Program-made: the position numbers and the translations under genes
In this document: positions 1-11,000 of the stretch, piece by piece
Layout: each line of letters opens with the position of its first letter
Position numbering within the stretch: position 1 is the stretch's first letter
NCBI GenBank assembly: GCA_012295275.1
Contig: CM022676.1
Location: 13,768,379-13,832,378, forward strand
DNA from: Chrysomallon squamiferum
Taxonomy: Eukaryota; Mollusca; Gastropoda; Neomphalida; Peltospiridae
Reading direction: 5' to 3'
DNA: 64,000 nucleotides
Notes under the pieces: generated by a model
What the model was told of the DNA's origin: nothing
The model's input: only the letters and a program-made list of their open reading frames with translations
Databases searched by the model: none

Positions 1-1531
1 TCTATAAAGCCGAACATAGGGCCTCTTATGCCCATATTGTAGACTTTGATTAGAAGACCATGTCTCCAGACCATATCATAGGCTTTTTCTATGTCAACAA
101 ACACTCCTACCACTTTTTGTCCAGTAAACAAAGATTTGATATTTCAGTCTGTGTTATGTGGTCGCTTGTGGAGTGGTTCTTTCTGAAGCCACTTTGAAAG
201 GTCGAAATTAGTTGGTTTTTCTCCAGAAAATGTGTTAGGCGTTTGTTGACCATAGCCTCCATGGTTTTGCAGACACAGGACGTTAGTGAGATAGGACGAT
301 AGTTGGAGGGGTTGGAAAGGTCCTTGCCCTGTTTTGGAAGGCTGAAGACTTCAGCATGCTTCCATTTGAGGAGAAGGTATCCTTCCTTCCAGATAGTGTT
401 ATAGAGTTCCAGAAATAGATTTAGCATGTCTGTGGGCATGTTTTGAAAGAACAGGTAGGAGAATTTGTCTGGCCCGGGGGCCGTTCCTTTACGGTCGGAG
501 AAGGCCGCTGTCATTTCTGGGAGTGTGAAGGGAATATTGTATTTCGTTCCTGAGGTTTTTGAGTCAGGTGGGATTTTGTTGACTGTTTCTAATTTATTTT
601 TAATTTTTCGAAATTTGGGGGTAAAGTTGTTTGTACTCGAGTTGTGTTTAAAGACATCTCCCAGAGCAGCGGCCTTCTCTTTGTTTGTATGGAGGTTTTT
701 GTTGCGGACTAGTAGTGTGTTCTTGCTAATTGGTTTGCCCTTTATGCGTTTGATTTTGGCCCAAATTTCCTTACTAGATGTCTTGATGTTGATAGATGTG
801 CAGAAGGTTTTCCACGATTCTTTTTTTGCATGTAGCACGGCTTGTGAGACTTTGTGTTTACTGATTTTGAGGTTTGCGAGGTTGGTTGCTGAGTTATTTT
901 TTTGGTATGTTTTGCGATGTTTGTTGCGTGCCTTTGTAAGGAGTTTTAGTTCTTCACTCCACCAAGGGACTGAATTATTTTTGTATTTATAATTAGAAAT
1001 TGGAATAGTTTTATAGGCAATGCTAATTATTCTGTCAGTTAAATTTTGGTTAAAAGTGTCGATATTATTGCTTCGAATCAGTTTGGGATCTGTTTCCAGA
1101 CATTGTTTTTTAAATTCAGTCCAGTTGGCTTTCGTGAAGTTCCATTTGTGTTTGTTTATTGGTACCTCTTTCCAGTTATTTTGTGTGTTGTATGAGATGA
1201 GTATTGGTAGGTGATCGCTGTTGAGGTTGTTGAGGACTGTCCATTCACATTTAGAGGCTATTTTTTCAGACACTGTTGAGATATCAATGCATGACCAGGT
1301 GTTGTATATGTCTGATAGGAAGGTTGGCGTGCCATCGTTCAGACATATGTGTTTGTTAAGATCCATACATTTTTCGACGATGATTCCCTGTTTGCCTGTA
1401 CTAGAGGAACCCCATAGGTGGTTTCTGCTGTTGAAGTCCCCTAGTATGATGGAGTTGTCGATATATTTAGCGGGAATGCTTTTAGTGTAGTGTTCGAGTG
1501 TTATGTTGCATTGATTTTTGCCTGGGTGGCG
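1..1531 (-). mobile_element. Jockey-like non-LTR retrotransposon ORF2 fragment (endonuclease C-terminus plus reverse transcriptase N-terminus), copy A
   Basis: The minus strand encodes the end of an apurinic-type endonuclease followed by the start of a reverse transcriptase, the usual order in Jockey-clade ORF2. Endonuclease signatures are ILGDFNSRNHLWG near 1441-1409 and SDHLPIL near 1219-1196. RT signatures are GTAPGPDKFS near 495-460, NYRPISLTS near 305-279 and, in another frame, VFVDIEKAYDMVW near 98-60, which carries the first catalytic Asp. The frame is open from about 1531 down to 107, where a one-base shift brings a stop. The YxDD box would lie beyond the left window edge. The element appears 5'-truncated near 1531. 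The same junction recurs in copy B, so the insertion predates the block duplication. Family assignment rests on these motifs; the exact clade is inferred. Confidence 0.9.
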
Positions 1532-2447
1532 GTCCGTCGCAGAATGTTATTCACAATTCGTAACGCCTTTTATACATTTCCTCTAGGCGATGTTGCATAA
1601 GACTGCCTACCCCTTTTGACAATATGAACTTTCCCAATCTGCTTCCGGTGAATGCAAACTTTATGAAATGGGACACTAACAACAGAAAATGTGCTCGTAG
1701 TGTCAAGGTGAGGTTTTATTTTAAAATCTTCATAAAAGTAGTGAAATATTTGTATTATTTATTTATTTATTTATTATTTTTGCTTTTATGATCAGCATAT
1801 TTATAATTCAAATGTATGATAAGATTTTGTTGTTTCCCTTTCAAGTTTCATAGCATATATTATATATGTCGTATATATATATGTCTCGGCCAATATATAT
1901 ATAAATAAATATTAAAAATAAGTAAATAAAAGTTTAAAAATTTCATAAAAAGATCGGAAATTTCCCTGTACGTTTGGAAACAATCACACCAGGGTTTTAA
2001 ACTTTCGGAAACAACAATATTGCGTTCACTTCATTTTTTTTTTTTTTTTAGTTATTTACACTAATAAACATTATAAAGGTATCAATGGCTGTTCATATTA
2101 CAAAACCATGATGCAGAGCACCTCTCCTAATATTTTTACCTTAAAGTTAATTTTTTCAAACTAATAAACTGAAATTATTTTTTTACAATATTAATGTATT
2201 AACTTTTCTAGTTGGCAATGTTCTCCGTGTCAGAACCATCATAAGAGAAAATTCAGGCATACTTTGTACCCATTAAATTGGAGAAATACGGAGCTATTTA
2301 TTGAACAGAGGCAATTTGTATTGGTACGAGTTATCGTTCCTGTTGGTCCGTGCTATCTTTACTTTAGTAAACTGAGTTTATTTAATTTGTTATTTAATTT
2401 CAGTGACTATTACAATTTACATTAACAATAATTAGCAACTACTTCAG
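1532..2447. other. Non-coding stretch between the Jockey relic and the Ig-FN3 exon, copy A
   Basis: AT-rich sequence with TTTA and TA simple repeats (1745-1775, 1860-1910) and a T-run near 2033-2050. It is repeated almost base for base at about 18746-19650 in copy B. No exon with acceptor and donor signals was recognised here, so upstream exons of the receptor (signal peptide, first half of the Ig domain) are not visible. Confidence 0.5.
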
Positions 2448-2961
2448 GATTTGGTGTTTTGCACAAACACACACTTCAGTTATGATTTTTGCCAGTTTTC
2501 ATCTTTGTACAAAACAGTAACAGATTCTGGTTACAGGTTTTCTCTGAGTATCAGTAATTTTACTCAAGATGACACTGGAACGTACAAACTGACTGTCTGT
2601 AATGAAGTTGGATGTTCTCAGTTTTCTGTGAACCTAACTGAAGCAGGTCCACCTCTTCCTCCTAAAGAGTTCCAACAAGAAAGAGAATCAACATCAGACA
2701 CAGTGTTCTTGTCATGGCTACCCAACTACCCAGGTGGTAATTTCAAACAAAGATTTATACTGCAGTACAAACCACAAAGTGGCTCTAACTGGATTACTTG
2801 GAAAAGTAAATGGTTTGATGACTCAACACAAGGACAGAAAGTGTTTTATAACATCACCAGTCTCAAAGATAAAACAGTTTATGATGTGAGAATCTCAGCT
2901 GAAAACACGAGAACTTCAGATAATAGAAGTGATTATGTCACTATTCAAATAATTACAAAAG
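2448..2961 (+). CDS. Ig (C-terminal half) plus fibronectin type III exon of an IgSF receptor, copy A
   Basis: One long open exon. It starts with the end of an I-set-like Ig domain (FSLSISNFTQDDTGTYKL, the D-x-G-x-Y hallmark, with Leu where the second Ig cysteine is usual). After a proline-rich linker (GPPLPPKEF) comes an FN3 domain (SWLPNYPGGNFKQRFILQY, YNITSLKDKTVYDVRISAEN). The likely acceptor is ..cttcag at 2442-2447. The exon ends AAAAG followed by GTTAAC at 2962, leaving phase 1, which fits the phase-1 transmembrane exon at 4365. The frame is intact here, unlike copy B. The architecture (Ig, FN3, transmembrane, short tail) suggests a cell-surface adhesion or recognition receptor. The true 5' end and number of Ig domains are unknown, and the acceptor could instead be ..ttgccag near 2496. 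Confidence 0.75.
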
Positions 2962-3227
2962 GTTAACTAGCATCGTCTATTAATATCATCAATTTCATTT
3001 CACTTTATTGATTTATTTTTTATTTTATTATTATTTATTTATTTATTTATTGATTAATTAATTTATATAATTTCTTTTTATTTTTGGTAAACTTTTCGGA
3101 GCATTCAAAAGAAGGAAAAAAAAGTAAAACGTATGAAAATGTTTGAAGTTCTTGGATTCTTGGATGTGCATTCAGTGTAATATATGTATATATGAAGTAT
3201 ATAACTATAAACATTAATAATTAAAAG

Positions 3228-3836
3228 GGGTCATTCCATGTCAAATCACCCCCCACCCAAAACAATTTAAACCCGACCGTCTCAGATAAATCTTGGTATA
3301 CTTGTTGACTGTGATCCCACAGCACCAAATCAGAAATATTAGCCCAATCGGATCAGTGGTGTGGGAGATATGGCCAACTGAATTTTGTGTATTTTGGCAA
3401 AAATGGGCGTGACCACCAACATTAGAACCCTCATATCTCAGGAACTACTGGGCCAATCTTCATAAAATTGTATTGTTGAAAAGGCAATATGATAAGGATT
3501 CCAAAGCTGCCATTCTTGTTCAGTTTGGAAAATACTGGAGTATATTCCTTTTGACCTTTGCTATGACCTTGAAATTGACCGTGTGGATCACGTGATATTG
3601 AGATGACCTTTATTGAAATTTAATCTCCCACATGTTAACTAAAACATATAAAAGTTTCCTGGGTGTAATATTTTTTGTTTAGCCACAATATAGATTTAAA
3701 AAAATGCATATACATGAAAATAACACCTTTTCAGCCATTAACATCTGATTAACGAAAATCTGAATGATCAATTCTGGATGCTAGGAATCACCACAGTTGG
3801 GTTTAATCCACTGGGTGATTTGACATGGAATGACCC
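3228..3836. mobile_element. MITE-like non-autonomous DNA element with 24-bp terminal inverted repeats, copy A
   Basis: The 609-bp element starts GGGTCATTCCATGTCAAATC and ends with its reverse complement at 3813-3836. It is flanked by a 4-bp direct repeat AAAG (3224-3227 and 3837-3840), consistent with a target-site duplication. It has no open coding frame. It lies in the intron between the FN3 and transmembrane exons and is shared by both block copies. No superfamily name is claimed. Confidence 0.85.
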
Positions 3837-3879
3837 AAAGATAAAAAAAATAATAATTTAAAAACTACGCAATAAATAA

Positions 3880-4080
3880 CAATGTTTTTGCCAATCCAAG
3901 ACTGTCACCATAACCTTTGGGAGAAAAGCCAACAGTAAACACAATAAAATAGACCTACATTACAACAACACAAAAATCCCACAAGTAAACGCAGTCAAAT
4001 TCCTGGGAGTCACCTTCGACAGGTGCCTTACCTTCAGAATAAGGAGTGGAAAGCTGACTACTTCATATTTGGTATTCTAA
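3880..4080 (+). mobile_element. Jockey-like RT C-terminal fragment, copy A
   Basis: A plus-strand frame reads SKTVTITFGRKANSK followed by VNAVKFLGVTFDRCLTF and stops at about 4080. The K-T-V-x-x-x-F-x-R-K and F-L-G-V-x-x-D-x-x-L-T patterns are those of the region after the catalytic RT core in Jockey-clade ORF2. It is an isolated intronic relic in the opposite orientation to the larger fragment at 1-1531. Confidence 0.75.
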
Positions 4081-4280
4081 TGCTAACTGAATTTGTATAT
4101 TTTATGATAGAATCTTTTGTTAGAAATTATTAATTTTCTGAAATTAAGAGATATTTCTTTCTTAATTTATTTCCCTTCTCAAGAGGTGAAGAAGCATTAA
4201 AAGTTTCATATTTTTTGTCATACTTTTATAATAAGCATCATTTTATTATATCTGTTTTTATTTACTACACATTTAAAAGA

Positions 4281-4374
4281 ACAAAATGTTATTATGTATG
4301 TTATTTATCTATTACAGTTTTAGAAGAACAAAATGTTATTATGTATGTTATTTATCTATTACAGCTTCAGAAGA
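4281..4374 (+). repeat. Tandem 47-bp duplication of a 3' splice-site region, copy A
   Basis: Two 47-bp units (starting 4281 and 4328) each contain a pyrimidine-rich tract ending TCTATTACAG. Acceptor AGs are therefore at 4316-4317 and 4363-4364. The second gives the transmembrane exon in phase. Because 47 is not a multiple of three, use of the first acceptor reads VLEEQNVIMYVIYLLQ and stops near 4412 without the transmembrane helix. Confidence 0.8.
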
Positions 4375-4524
4375 ACAGAGTGGTTCTAGTCCTGTGCTTG
4401 GTGCAGCTGTAGGAGGAGCTGTTGGTTCTGTGACTGTCATTGTTGTCATAGTGATGCTGATTTTTGTTACTTAGAAGAGGAATATTACCTGGATTGTCCA
4501 CTAAAAAATGTAATTTTTCAGCTT
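4365..4524 (+). pseudogene. Transmembrane exon of the IgSF receptor, copy A, frameshifted
   Basis: After the acceptor at 4364 the phase-1 frame gives a short Ser/Gly stalk (ASEEQSGSSPVLGAAVGG), then a hydrophobic helix (GSVTVIVVIVMLI). One extra T in the run at 4461-4465, relative to copy B, shifts the frame and gives a TAG at 4472-4474, inside the membrane segment. A plausible donor CTT|GTAAGA follows at 4525. Copy A would therefore end within the helix, while its FN3 exon is intact. A homopolymer consensus error is an equally good explanation of the single base. Confidence 0.65.
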
Positions 4525-4828
4525 GTAAGAAATATATTTATTGAAAACAGGAAAAATTTAAAAAGTGTATGTATTTATTATATTTATTGTCAGTGAACTT
4601 GAATAATCAAATAAACAAAGGGATGACTTTGAAGTTTATTGTGAATTTCTTTTATTAATTTGACATCACTGACTTGTGACTAGCCCTTTGTTATCATATG
4701 GTTTATATTGTGCATCATATTAGTACAGCTTATGTAGTTGCATAGGATTCATTCTTTCAAATAGTTCATGCCATTCAAATTTAAGTATGTTAAGAAAAAT
4801 AATGTTTCAGAATAATTATGTCGGTTTA

Positions 4829-6524
4829 CTCCCATCTGGTAGAATCCCATTACGTCGAAAGGCTAAATGTGGTTCAGTGGTCTTATTGACATGCATGTCT
4901 TTACCTCAGTCATTATAATGAACTGTTCCAGATTATTTGGAAAGCGATTATTATTATATAAATACAGTAATATCTCACTTTAACAACCTTTTTTTTTTTT
5001 TTAACAAATTATATAAATAGAAATTTAATAGTTAATTGCTTGAAATAAATGATATAATGCATGTTTTTAAGTCTGTTTTTGTTCGTGTTTTCGTTCATTC
5101 ATGAGCTTCTCTCAGTTGTTGATCAGCTGACACGTCATACGTGCATGTGATATTCTGATTTTCTTTTCTCTTCTGCTTCGATTTAGACTTAAACTCTTTT
5201 GTAATTTACCTTCCAGTATGTCAAAACGAATAACAGTATACCTGCAAATGCTGATAATAAAAAGAAACAGAAGACAATAACTTTAGAAACAAAATAGATT
5301 ATCTTAAATGAAACCAAAACCCACAAAGATGAACCCACAATGAGCAGCATATCATTATTTCTTAATGTATTTGTATAAATTGATTTGTAAATGATTTAGT
5401 GTTTTACTTAATATCTATAATCTATTAAATCAGTTATGTCTAAACTTCCATTTTATTTCTCCTTATTTCACCTTTTTTATGCCAAATTTCATCAGTGAGA
5501 AAGTAACCAGTTTTTAACCATAATTCTGTGTAAATTAGTCTCCCGCTTAACAATACCTCACTTAACTATTGGAAATTTGGAACCAATTACATCTTTAATC
5601 TTGGCTATTATTGTAGTATGAATATCGCTTACCATATAAAGTATGCAAATATGACAAATATCGAAATAATCTATGTATCAAATGTACTGAATGTAAATAA
5701 TTAAAAAAGAAGGTATTCATCCAAAAGTATTCCCAATGATTTGGTCCTTCGTATAACTTTTTTTTCAGTCATAGCCAAAGTACTTGCAGGTCATAATATC
5801 TTTAGTATACACACTATTAATATACTATGTCACATATATGATATGTGCACAATGTGAATATGAATGTGTGCATAACATAAATATGCTGAATAAAATATGT
5901 CTTGAACATGTTTAAGCTGAATATGGTTTAATTCGAACAGTTAATGATAAAGTAACATTCATATATTCTATTTACTGAATATAAATTAATTACTCGAATG
6001 TAAAATATAATTTTTTTAAATTATATTGCTGAATAAAATGAGTTATTTATAATATTTTTGTCGTTTTCTTTTACAGAATTAACAAAAAACATCGTGCCTT
6101 TTTTTTTCTTTTCTTTTCTATTTTTCTTTTTCTTTTTTTTTAATAGATAGATGAAATTGATGTAAAATTGTTTATTATTGGTCAGTTGTTTTGTAATGAA
6201 AAGGAAATGTTTATGAATTAGAAATGACCAGCTTAATTAATAATAATTATAATAATAATAATGTTGATGATGATTAAAATTATGATGATGATAATGAGGA
6301 AGAGGAAGATGATGATGATAATAATGAACAAGAAAAAAATCTACAACAAAAGTGAATGCTTATTCTGGTTTCGGTTGATGTTACATAACTGATTTTGGAA
6401 CAATGCGCTCCGTCTCTGAATGTTAGAAAGAAACCAGGCCAAGTTCATTATATACAGAGGTAATCAGGTATTGCGGTGGTAGATAAGTTTTTTTTCTACG
6501 AAATGGGAATTCTACCAGATGGGA
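4829..6524. mobile_element. Candidate DNA-transposon remnant bounded by about 30-bp inverted repeats, copy A
   Basis: CCCATCTGGTAGAATCCCAT at 4831-4850 recurs inverted at about 6502-6523 (ATGGGAATTCTACCAGATGG). The match extends into the neighbouring bases, giving a pair about 1.66 kb apart. The interior carries pogo/Tigger-like remnants. Both ends are conserved in copy B (about 22031-22060 and 23690-23720). No clear target-site duplication was found, so element status is inferred. Confidence 0.45.
4963..5600 (+). mobile_element. pogo/Tigger-like transposon remnant, copy A
   Basis: TACAGTAATATCTCACTTTA at 4964-4983 resembles pogo/Tigger terminal repeats, and a related AATACCTCACTTAAC motif occurs at about 5549-5563. 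Between them, near 5230-5330, a frame reads KKKQKTITLETK, stop, IILNETK. This matches the start of the CENP-B-like DNA-binding domain of Tigger transposases (ITLETK-x-x-IL). The rest of the transposase is missing. Confidence 0.45.
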
Positions 6525-6951
6525 AGACACCCTTTTGTCATACTAAAGTCCTGAAAGCAATGTGTTTGTAACTGAGCATGTTTTCTTTTTTCTTTTGTGT
6601 TGACAGCATTATATATTTTTAATTTTCTGTTTCAGTGAGCTAATTTTTAAAAAAAAAAATAATTCATTAGTCATTTTCACATAATTCAAAACCACCCACC
6701 CAAAACCGAAACATTTTATTTGATGTATAATAAAGAAAAATAGTTATAAAACAAAATGTTATTTGGAATAATTTGTGATTGTTTCAATGTTAATATAGGA
6801 ATTTGTTAGTTTATTAATCTTGAATCACTGTTTAGAGAAATCCCTTTTTTTATTTTATTTTTTTTATTTTTTATTTATTTATTTATTTATCTTTTTTAGG
6901 AAAAAAATATTATTGCTTATATTTTTAGTTCTACTAATTTTTACATTTCAG

Positions 6952-6973
6952 CCAAGGGTGCTGAAAATGCTTT
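6952..6973 (+). CDS. 22-nt cytoplasmic microexon of the IgSF receptor, copy A
   Basis: Flanked by a strong acceptor (TTTTTACATTTCAG) and donor (GTGAGT). Joined in phase 1 to the transmembrane exon donor at 4525 it reads SKGAENA. It is conserved base for base in copy B (24143-24164). It is an inferred exon; transcript evidence is lacking. Confidence 0.5.
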
Positions 6974-7009
6974 GTGAGTATTTTCCTTATTATTATTATT
7001 ATTATTATT

Positions 7010-7051
7010 ATTATTAGTAGTAGTAGTAGTAGTAGTGGTAGTAGTAGTAAA
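7010..7051. repeat. (TTA)n / (GTA)n microsatellite, copy A
   Basis: Simple trinucleotide array just downstream of the microexon donor. It differs in composition and length from the matching array at 24180-24236. Confidence 0.9.
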
Positions 7052-7234
7052 AGGAGATGAAAGGGAAAAAAAAAAAAAGGGAATTCCCCTGTTACTTTGT
7101 ACTACTGCATTCTCTAGATGACTATAATAGACAGTTTTAATGTTTGTATTTCAATAGTGATTATTTATATGCCACTCTAAATTCTTTTTTTCCTTGTGAG
7201 AAACATAGTTAAATTTGGTTATTTATTTATGCAG

Positions 7235-7260
7235 CTCACATTGGAACAGTCTTCATTCAG
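7235..7260 (+). CDS. 26-nt microexon of the IgSF receptor, copy A
   Basis: Acceptor TTTATGCAG and donor GTATAC bound 26 nt that follow in frame on the 22-nt microexon, reading FSHWNSLHS; 22 + 26 = 48 nt restores phase 1. Copy B has lost 15 bp here, leaving 11 nt, which also preserves the frame (22 + 11 = 33). The 15 bp end in CAG, so copy A itself contains two possible acceptors 15 nt apart. No next exon was identified with confidence; TTCCAG at 7651-7656 could be one, but it is mutated to TTCCAA in copy B. Confidence 0.4.
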
Positions 7261-8369
7261 GTATACCAGATATGTTTTTAGTTTTGATTATCATATTTAT
7301 TAAATATGCTTGGGTCACTTACAAGGAAACATTTACATGCAGATAATGTGACAAAAACAGATAGCCTGAATTCTGCCTAACTATCCATTTAAAACCCCAA
7401 CAAATTCCAGATCTGAAACAAAATATTGAACTTGAAAAATGAGAAATGATATTCACAAATTAAAACTGACATACTTTTAATTTGAAACATTCTGATAATT
7501 TAAAATTAAATCCTATATTCTGTACAATACGTTGAGTTGTTACATGAACAAAGAAAATACATAAACTTTGTAGTTTTTACAGAACAAAATTATTTTCTTC
7601 TAAAGTAACAAATAAGATGTAATAAAAATAACACAAATATTCTATTAATTTTCCAGTACATTTCCAAACCTTAGATGTTCAAATGTTCAAGCCTGCTTTT
7701 GTGCCCACCTCTTTAAGAGAATATTCAATCATTTTCATCACAGCACGTTTTGTTATGGTTTAACTGTGTCAGCTGTTTTATTTTTGTAATGTTTAGTAAA
7801 GTATGTTATTTTCTTAATTTTTAATGAAAGGCATGGTTTCAAAATTTTTGGTTTCTGTTTGTGAATTATTAATGGAGATTATTAAACATTTTTTATTTAT
7901 TGTTTTATATTTTAATTTCGTTTGTTTCTCTTTTTATTTCATTTGGATACTAATCCAGTATCATGCATTCTTAATATTTTATGTGCTGTGTAAGACAGAT
8001 TCAGATAAAACATATGTATGTATGTATGGAGAGACATAAAGAGAGAAACACACACATATACATAATCACATATGTGTATGTATGTGTGTGTGTTTGGACA
8101 GAAATATTGGACATGTACTGGTACTAATACAAAATCCATAATTATTGTTAAAGTGATCCAGGATTATTTTCTAATGGATTTCACAAAATTAGAATAAGTG
8201 TAGTGAATGAAGACTGATGTGTGTATGAAAGAATAATGGAAATGGAATCTATTTAAATAAATTTATGCAGTTGCATCTTTTACTTCCTGTGATATGCACA
8301 TGCATGATTAGTATTGAATGGAATGGGATATATATTTACATGCTTTCATATTGTGAAGACATTAAATTC

Positions 8370-8410
<41 letters not shown>

Positions 8411-9669
8411 TACATATATGTACGTGTGTATGTTAAAGGTTAAATTTGAAAAACAATTGAAGTTTAAAAAATCTAGCATGTGTATGTGAAAAAAACACTC
8501 ATAAAGTCATATTATTTTAATACATTTACTAAAAACTTTTAGCTATTTAGAATATATTGCAAGATATAATGATGATAAAAAATGGTAACAATAATAAAAA
8601 AATACAAAAAACTTAAATAGATATATCATCTTCATAGTTTTATAAATCTACAGATAATTAATTTGAGTCCACTGTATAATAACTGATTATTTTCAAAATT
8701 CTTTTTTTATTTATATTTTTTGTGATATATTGTCCAATTTGGAAAAAGCTAAAATAAATTAAAATTTAAACAACATATCCTTACTTACATAGAAACTTTA
8801 GCATGTGTCTCTTAAATATTATACATACATTTATTTTTTTTAAATTTAGGTTTAGTCATTTTAATTAATATTAATGTTCTTTTAGTAAAAATGTGCTTTT
8901 GCATTTTTTCTATTTTGATCAGTCAAGTAGGTATTGATCAAGATATCAAAATAGAAATCAATAAATATCATTGTAAATTAAACCCAGTTTGCTAAATACA
9001 TCATTTGTGCAAAAAATCCACATGTGAAGATTATTTGGAATCTTTATTGAAATAATTTTCAGACATGGATTTAATGTGTAGTCTGTACAAATGTTGCTAT
9101 GGAATTTTAGTACTTTGTCAAAACTGTAGAACATTATTAAAACAGGAAAATCCTGGAAACTACTCATGGAGAGAGTGACAAACTTGTGTTTGCTACCACC
9201 AAGAACATGGAATACCTATGCAATTCTGATGGCATTTTTGCTGTCAGCACCTTCAATACATCACCATGATTATTTGTATTTCTACAGATACTCGTCATAA
9301 CAGTATTGCAACAAAGATGTTTTAGGAGTCCAGATCCAGGTATGCTTAACCCACTGGGACAAAGTTCAGTGGAGGAAGATTCAGCATGTTTCAATTTTCC
9401 AGTACAAAGATGTGCAACTAGCGTCAAGGCTGTCCCATTCATACACCAGGGACCAGGTTGGGGATATTCTTGCATATAGTTCCCAGGCAGTACCCATGTA
9501 ATTTACTGTTGGGTTTGAAATGAACTCTCCCAAACAAGTAATTTGAACATCGTTCAAAGTACTTGTACCCTGAACATTTTCTGTACCATCCCTTCGTTTA
9601 ACTTACACCAGTTGCTCCGATTCCCACCATCCCTCTCACAAATGCTGGGGAGATCACTGTATGTATATA

Positions 9670-9736
<67 letters not shown>

Positions 9737-9755
9737 CTGTACATGTGTGTGTTTG

Positions 9756-9790
<35 letters not shown>

Positions 9791-10024
9791 CCGTACATGT
9801 GTGTGTTTGTACGTAAATACTGTGCTGAATAAATTTAACAGCTGCTATATGAAATGTAGACTACACGATTGGATGTTGAATTTATTTGTACACATTATTT
9901 CATTAATCCAGCATTTCTGAATATAGCCAGCAGTAACCTGTTGTCACGGTGTGAACATCGTTACTTTAATGTCAACTGAGGAAATGGAGGGGTACATTTA
10001 CCAAAATGGTGAGATACTCAATAA

Positions 10025-10068
<44 letters not shown>
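7261..10068. other. Non-coding stretch with microsatellites, copy A
   Basis: Contains (TG/TA)n near 8060-8095, (TA)n(CA)n at 8371-8412 and very long (TA)n at 9664-9735 and 9760-9790. The part at 9160-9540 is less AT-rich and open on the minus strand (PGPWCMNGTALTLVAHLC and onward). It is not recognised as a known family. A 125-bp stretch around 8855-8985 is absent from copy B. No other gene seen. Confidence 0.4.
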
Positions 10069-10071
<3 letters not shown>

Positions 10072-10072
10072 A
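10030..10072. repeat. (TG)n microsatellite at the 3' edge of the Tc1 relic, copy A
   Basis: About 21 TG dinucleotides. The copy B array at about 27040-27069 is shorter. Confidence 0.9.
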
Positions 10073-11000
10073 CTAGTGGCATTGATGAAAGCACTACATC
10101 GTTGTCTTATGCTTCTAACGAGAGCATTAATCCCAGGAACAGTAAATGTGTTCATAGCAATGGACATTAAGAACTTGAGAATGGTTTATGCATACCCTAT
10201 AGCCCAGTAGGTCCCATGCATGCTCAGTTGGGAACAAGTCAGCAGATTTTGGTGGCCTGTTCAACACTTGGATGTGGATCCTCTCAGGAAGATTAGTGGT
10301 TAGCCTAGCAGTATGTCTAGAGTTGTCATGTTCAAACAGAAAGCCAGGATGCTGCTGCAGGAATGGAATGGCTACTGGTGTATTGATCACGTCACAGTAA
10401 CATTGAGCAGTCATGTTCTCGTGAATGAAAACAAGATCTGCTTTACCTCTACTATGAATGCCGGCCTACACAATAACTTTACTGCCGCCATATCGGTCGT
10501 GCTGAATGACGTCTGCATCTCCCATTCACCTCCATACATGATGCAAACCATCTGCAAACAGAACACAAAACCTGGATTCCTCTGTGAATAATGTCTGATT
10601 CAGTGTTGGTTTATTCTGGCCCATCTCAAACGTTCCTGAACGTGACGCGCTGTCAGGGGAACGGCTACAACAGGGCGACCTGCTTGTAATCCAGCAGCGT
10701 GGAGATGGCTACAGACAGTTTCAGCATGAATTCTAGTGCCTGTGGTTTGCTGCAAAGTATGAGCCAAACATGGAGCATTTTGAACTGTGACATAGATATG
10801 ACATGACTGAATACCTGTCTTTCCTTGGAGTAGTTAATCGTGGTCTACCAGAACGAGGTTGATTTAGCATTTGCCCAGTTTAGTGTATGTGTTGTCGGAG
10901 TTGCGATGTGGTACTGTCATGAACACGAAAGTACTGAGAGACATCGTGTCCATTTTGACCGGCATTAAGCCGTCCTATTGCTTCATGATTTGCCGTTAAG
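10073..11000 (-). pseudogene. Tc1/mariner transposase pseudogene, copy A
   Basis: The minus strand carries a recognisable Tc1-like transposase in order. An N-terminal helix-turn-helix (EAIGRLNAGQNGHDVSQYF, about 10990-10930) contains a premature stop, then NQPRSGRPRLTTPRKDR follows. Next is GTRIHAETVCS. The catalytic core has FTEESRF (Asp replaced by Glu at the usual first acidic position), a W-to-stop change before AGIHSRGK, FEHDNSRHTAR (second Asp), PTEHAWDLLG (third acidic residue), and INALVRSIRQRCSAF at the end. The longest intact segment is 10414-10127 (MTAQCYCDVINTP and onward). Several stops and frameshifts make it inactive. Terminal inverted repeats were not delimited. It is orthologous to the copy at 27070-27998. 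Confidence 0.9.

Larger units (their letters stand above)
4525..6951. other. Long intron or intergenic stretch, copy A
   Basis: Apart from the transposon relics listed separately (4829-6524), it holds (GAT)n/(AAT)n-rich sequence at 6240-6330, poly(A/T) runs and no exon with convincing signals. It is co-linear with 21729-24142 of copy B, with scattered substitutions and small indels. Confidence 0.5.

Noticed and set aside
465-1490. Several plus-strand open frames across the Jockey relic
   Set aside because: They are antisense shadows of the minus-strand endonuclease-RT frame, which carries the recognisable motifs.
7657-7790. Possible third tail exon after TTCCAG
   Set aside because: The acceptor is mutated in copy B and no donor was found, so support is insufficient.
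9543-9920. 125-codon plus-strand frame
   Set aside because: Most of it is TA microsatellite read as Tyr-Ile repeats.
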